This document shows positions 38,961 through 39,500 of a DNA stretch of 39,500 nt, in pieces. The stretch's first letter is position 1, and every line of letters begins with the position of its first letter. The stretch spans positions 273,001 to 312,500 of the forward strand of contig CAJNDS010002123.1 in assembly GCA_905221605.1 (NCBI GenBank), in the 5' to 3' direction. Under the pieces are notes generated by a model. The model was not told the origin of the DNA. It saw only the letters and a list, made by a program, of their open reading frames with translations, and searched no databases. The stretch comes from Symbiodinium natans. Taxonomy: Eukaryota; Sar; Dinophyceae; Suessiales; Symbiodiniaceae. The position numbers were made by a program, and so were the translations under genes.

Positions 38961-39500
38961 ACTCGAATAATTGAGTTTCAAAGATTGAAGACGAGAAACA
39001 TAACTGCACAGCAACATGATCCCAGGGTTTAGGGTAAAGGGTTTAGCATGCATCATCATGGTGATTACTGTTTTTTACTTGTTCATGAAGCATAAGCTGC
39101 CCTACGGGCAGACATCCCATCCCGGCTGTCGCCACATCACGGCAAGCAGGTTTGACTCAGCCACATAAAGAGAAAACAAAGCCACAGTTGCAAACTGAAT
39201 GGTCTTGTCAAGTAAACACGATTTTTCCCGGGGCGGTGCATCAATGAAATCTGTTTTCTAACTACCCCCTCGAAACACGGAGGAAATCTTTCAGCGAATT
39301 ACTGCCAGTCCAATGGCTGCAGCTTAATTTCATGCCATTCGAGTCAGGCAAGGTCTGAAACCAGAGACTGACTGTTTAGGGTTTAGGGTTTAAAAGGGTT
39401 TAGGGTTAATTTAGGGTTTAGGGTTTAGGGTTTAGGGTATTTAGGGTTTACGGTTTACGGTTTAGGGTTTAGTATCATGACCAGCCAGCGAGTCTCATTT
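38961..39500. other. Upstream region of the DUF7869-like gene
   Basis: Telomere-type units at 39025-39045 and an array of TTTAGGG variants at 39374-39470. The 300 bp between shows no convincing frame on either strand; it may hold a promoter, or the 3' end of the next gene beyond the window. Confidence 0.45.

Overview
The window looks like nuclear DNA of a dinoflagellate. Four things point there. Every gene I can support reads on the minus strand, as in the one-way gene arrays of this group. The sequence is saturated with TTTAGGG/CCCTAAA telomere-type repeats, even inside introns. Gene products belong to families I associate with dinoflagellates. One small intronless gene carries what looks like a degenerate relict spliced leader upstream of its start codon, the mark of a re-integrated cDNA. 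I cannot name the genus.

Right part (about 17.9-39 kb): four or five intron-rich genes in tandem, read right to left. (1) 38908-35008 encodes a DUF7869-like protein with an RNase H/DDE-like core and a Ser-rich N-terminus. (2) 34796-25270 encodes a protein of roughly 1,300 residues in at least 17 exons; I recognise its general shape from dinoflagellates but cannot give a function. (3) 24721-23908 encodes a charged, Lys/Ser/Gly-Arg-rich nuclear-type protein. (4) 23832-22014 holds exons of an acidic protein that may be the 3' half of gene 3. (5) 21581-17971 encodes a 678-residue composite protein: Pro-rich repeats, a tandemly duplicated 26-residue WW/Cys/Arg exon, and a long histone H1-like (KATP/MKA) tail. 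Intron phases agree across all six of its exons. Introns hold telomere-type arrays, two MITE-like elements, tandem repeats and a polypyrimidine block of about 375 nt. Two introns are exactly 40 nt.

Left part (1-17.1 kb): at first sight a degenerate subtelomere, with dozens of short arrays in alternating orientation. Many arrays form inverted pairs, CCCTAAA-[30-100 bp]-TTTAGGG, and the short GC-rich island between them usually has an acceptor AG, an open GC3-rich minus-strand frame and a donor. The donor is often supplied by the telomere unit itself (GTTTAG). Peptides from these islands share Cys motifs such as TCTPNC/TCTPVC and a (R/K/Q)YV motif. I infer one or more secreted or surface protein genes split into micro-exons between telomere-like intron ends. 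Two ordinary coding segments sit in the same region: a complete small secreted Cys-rich protein (4679-4389) and a Lys/Arg-rich terminal exon (11235-10951).

Limits: exon boundaries are read by eye from splice signals, frame and phase. The larger genes are firm as coding loci. The micro-exons are individually weak and collectively interesting. No tRNA, rRNA or CRISPR was seen.
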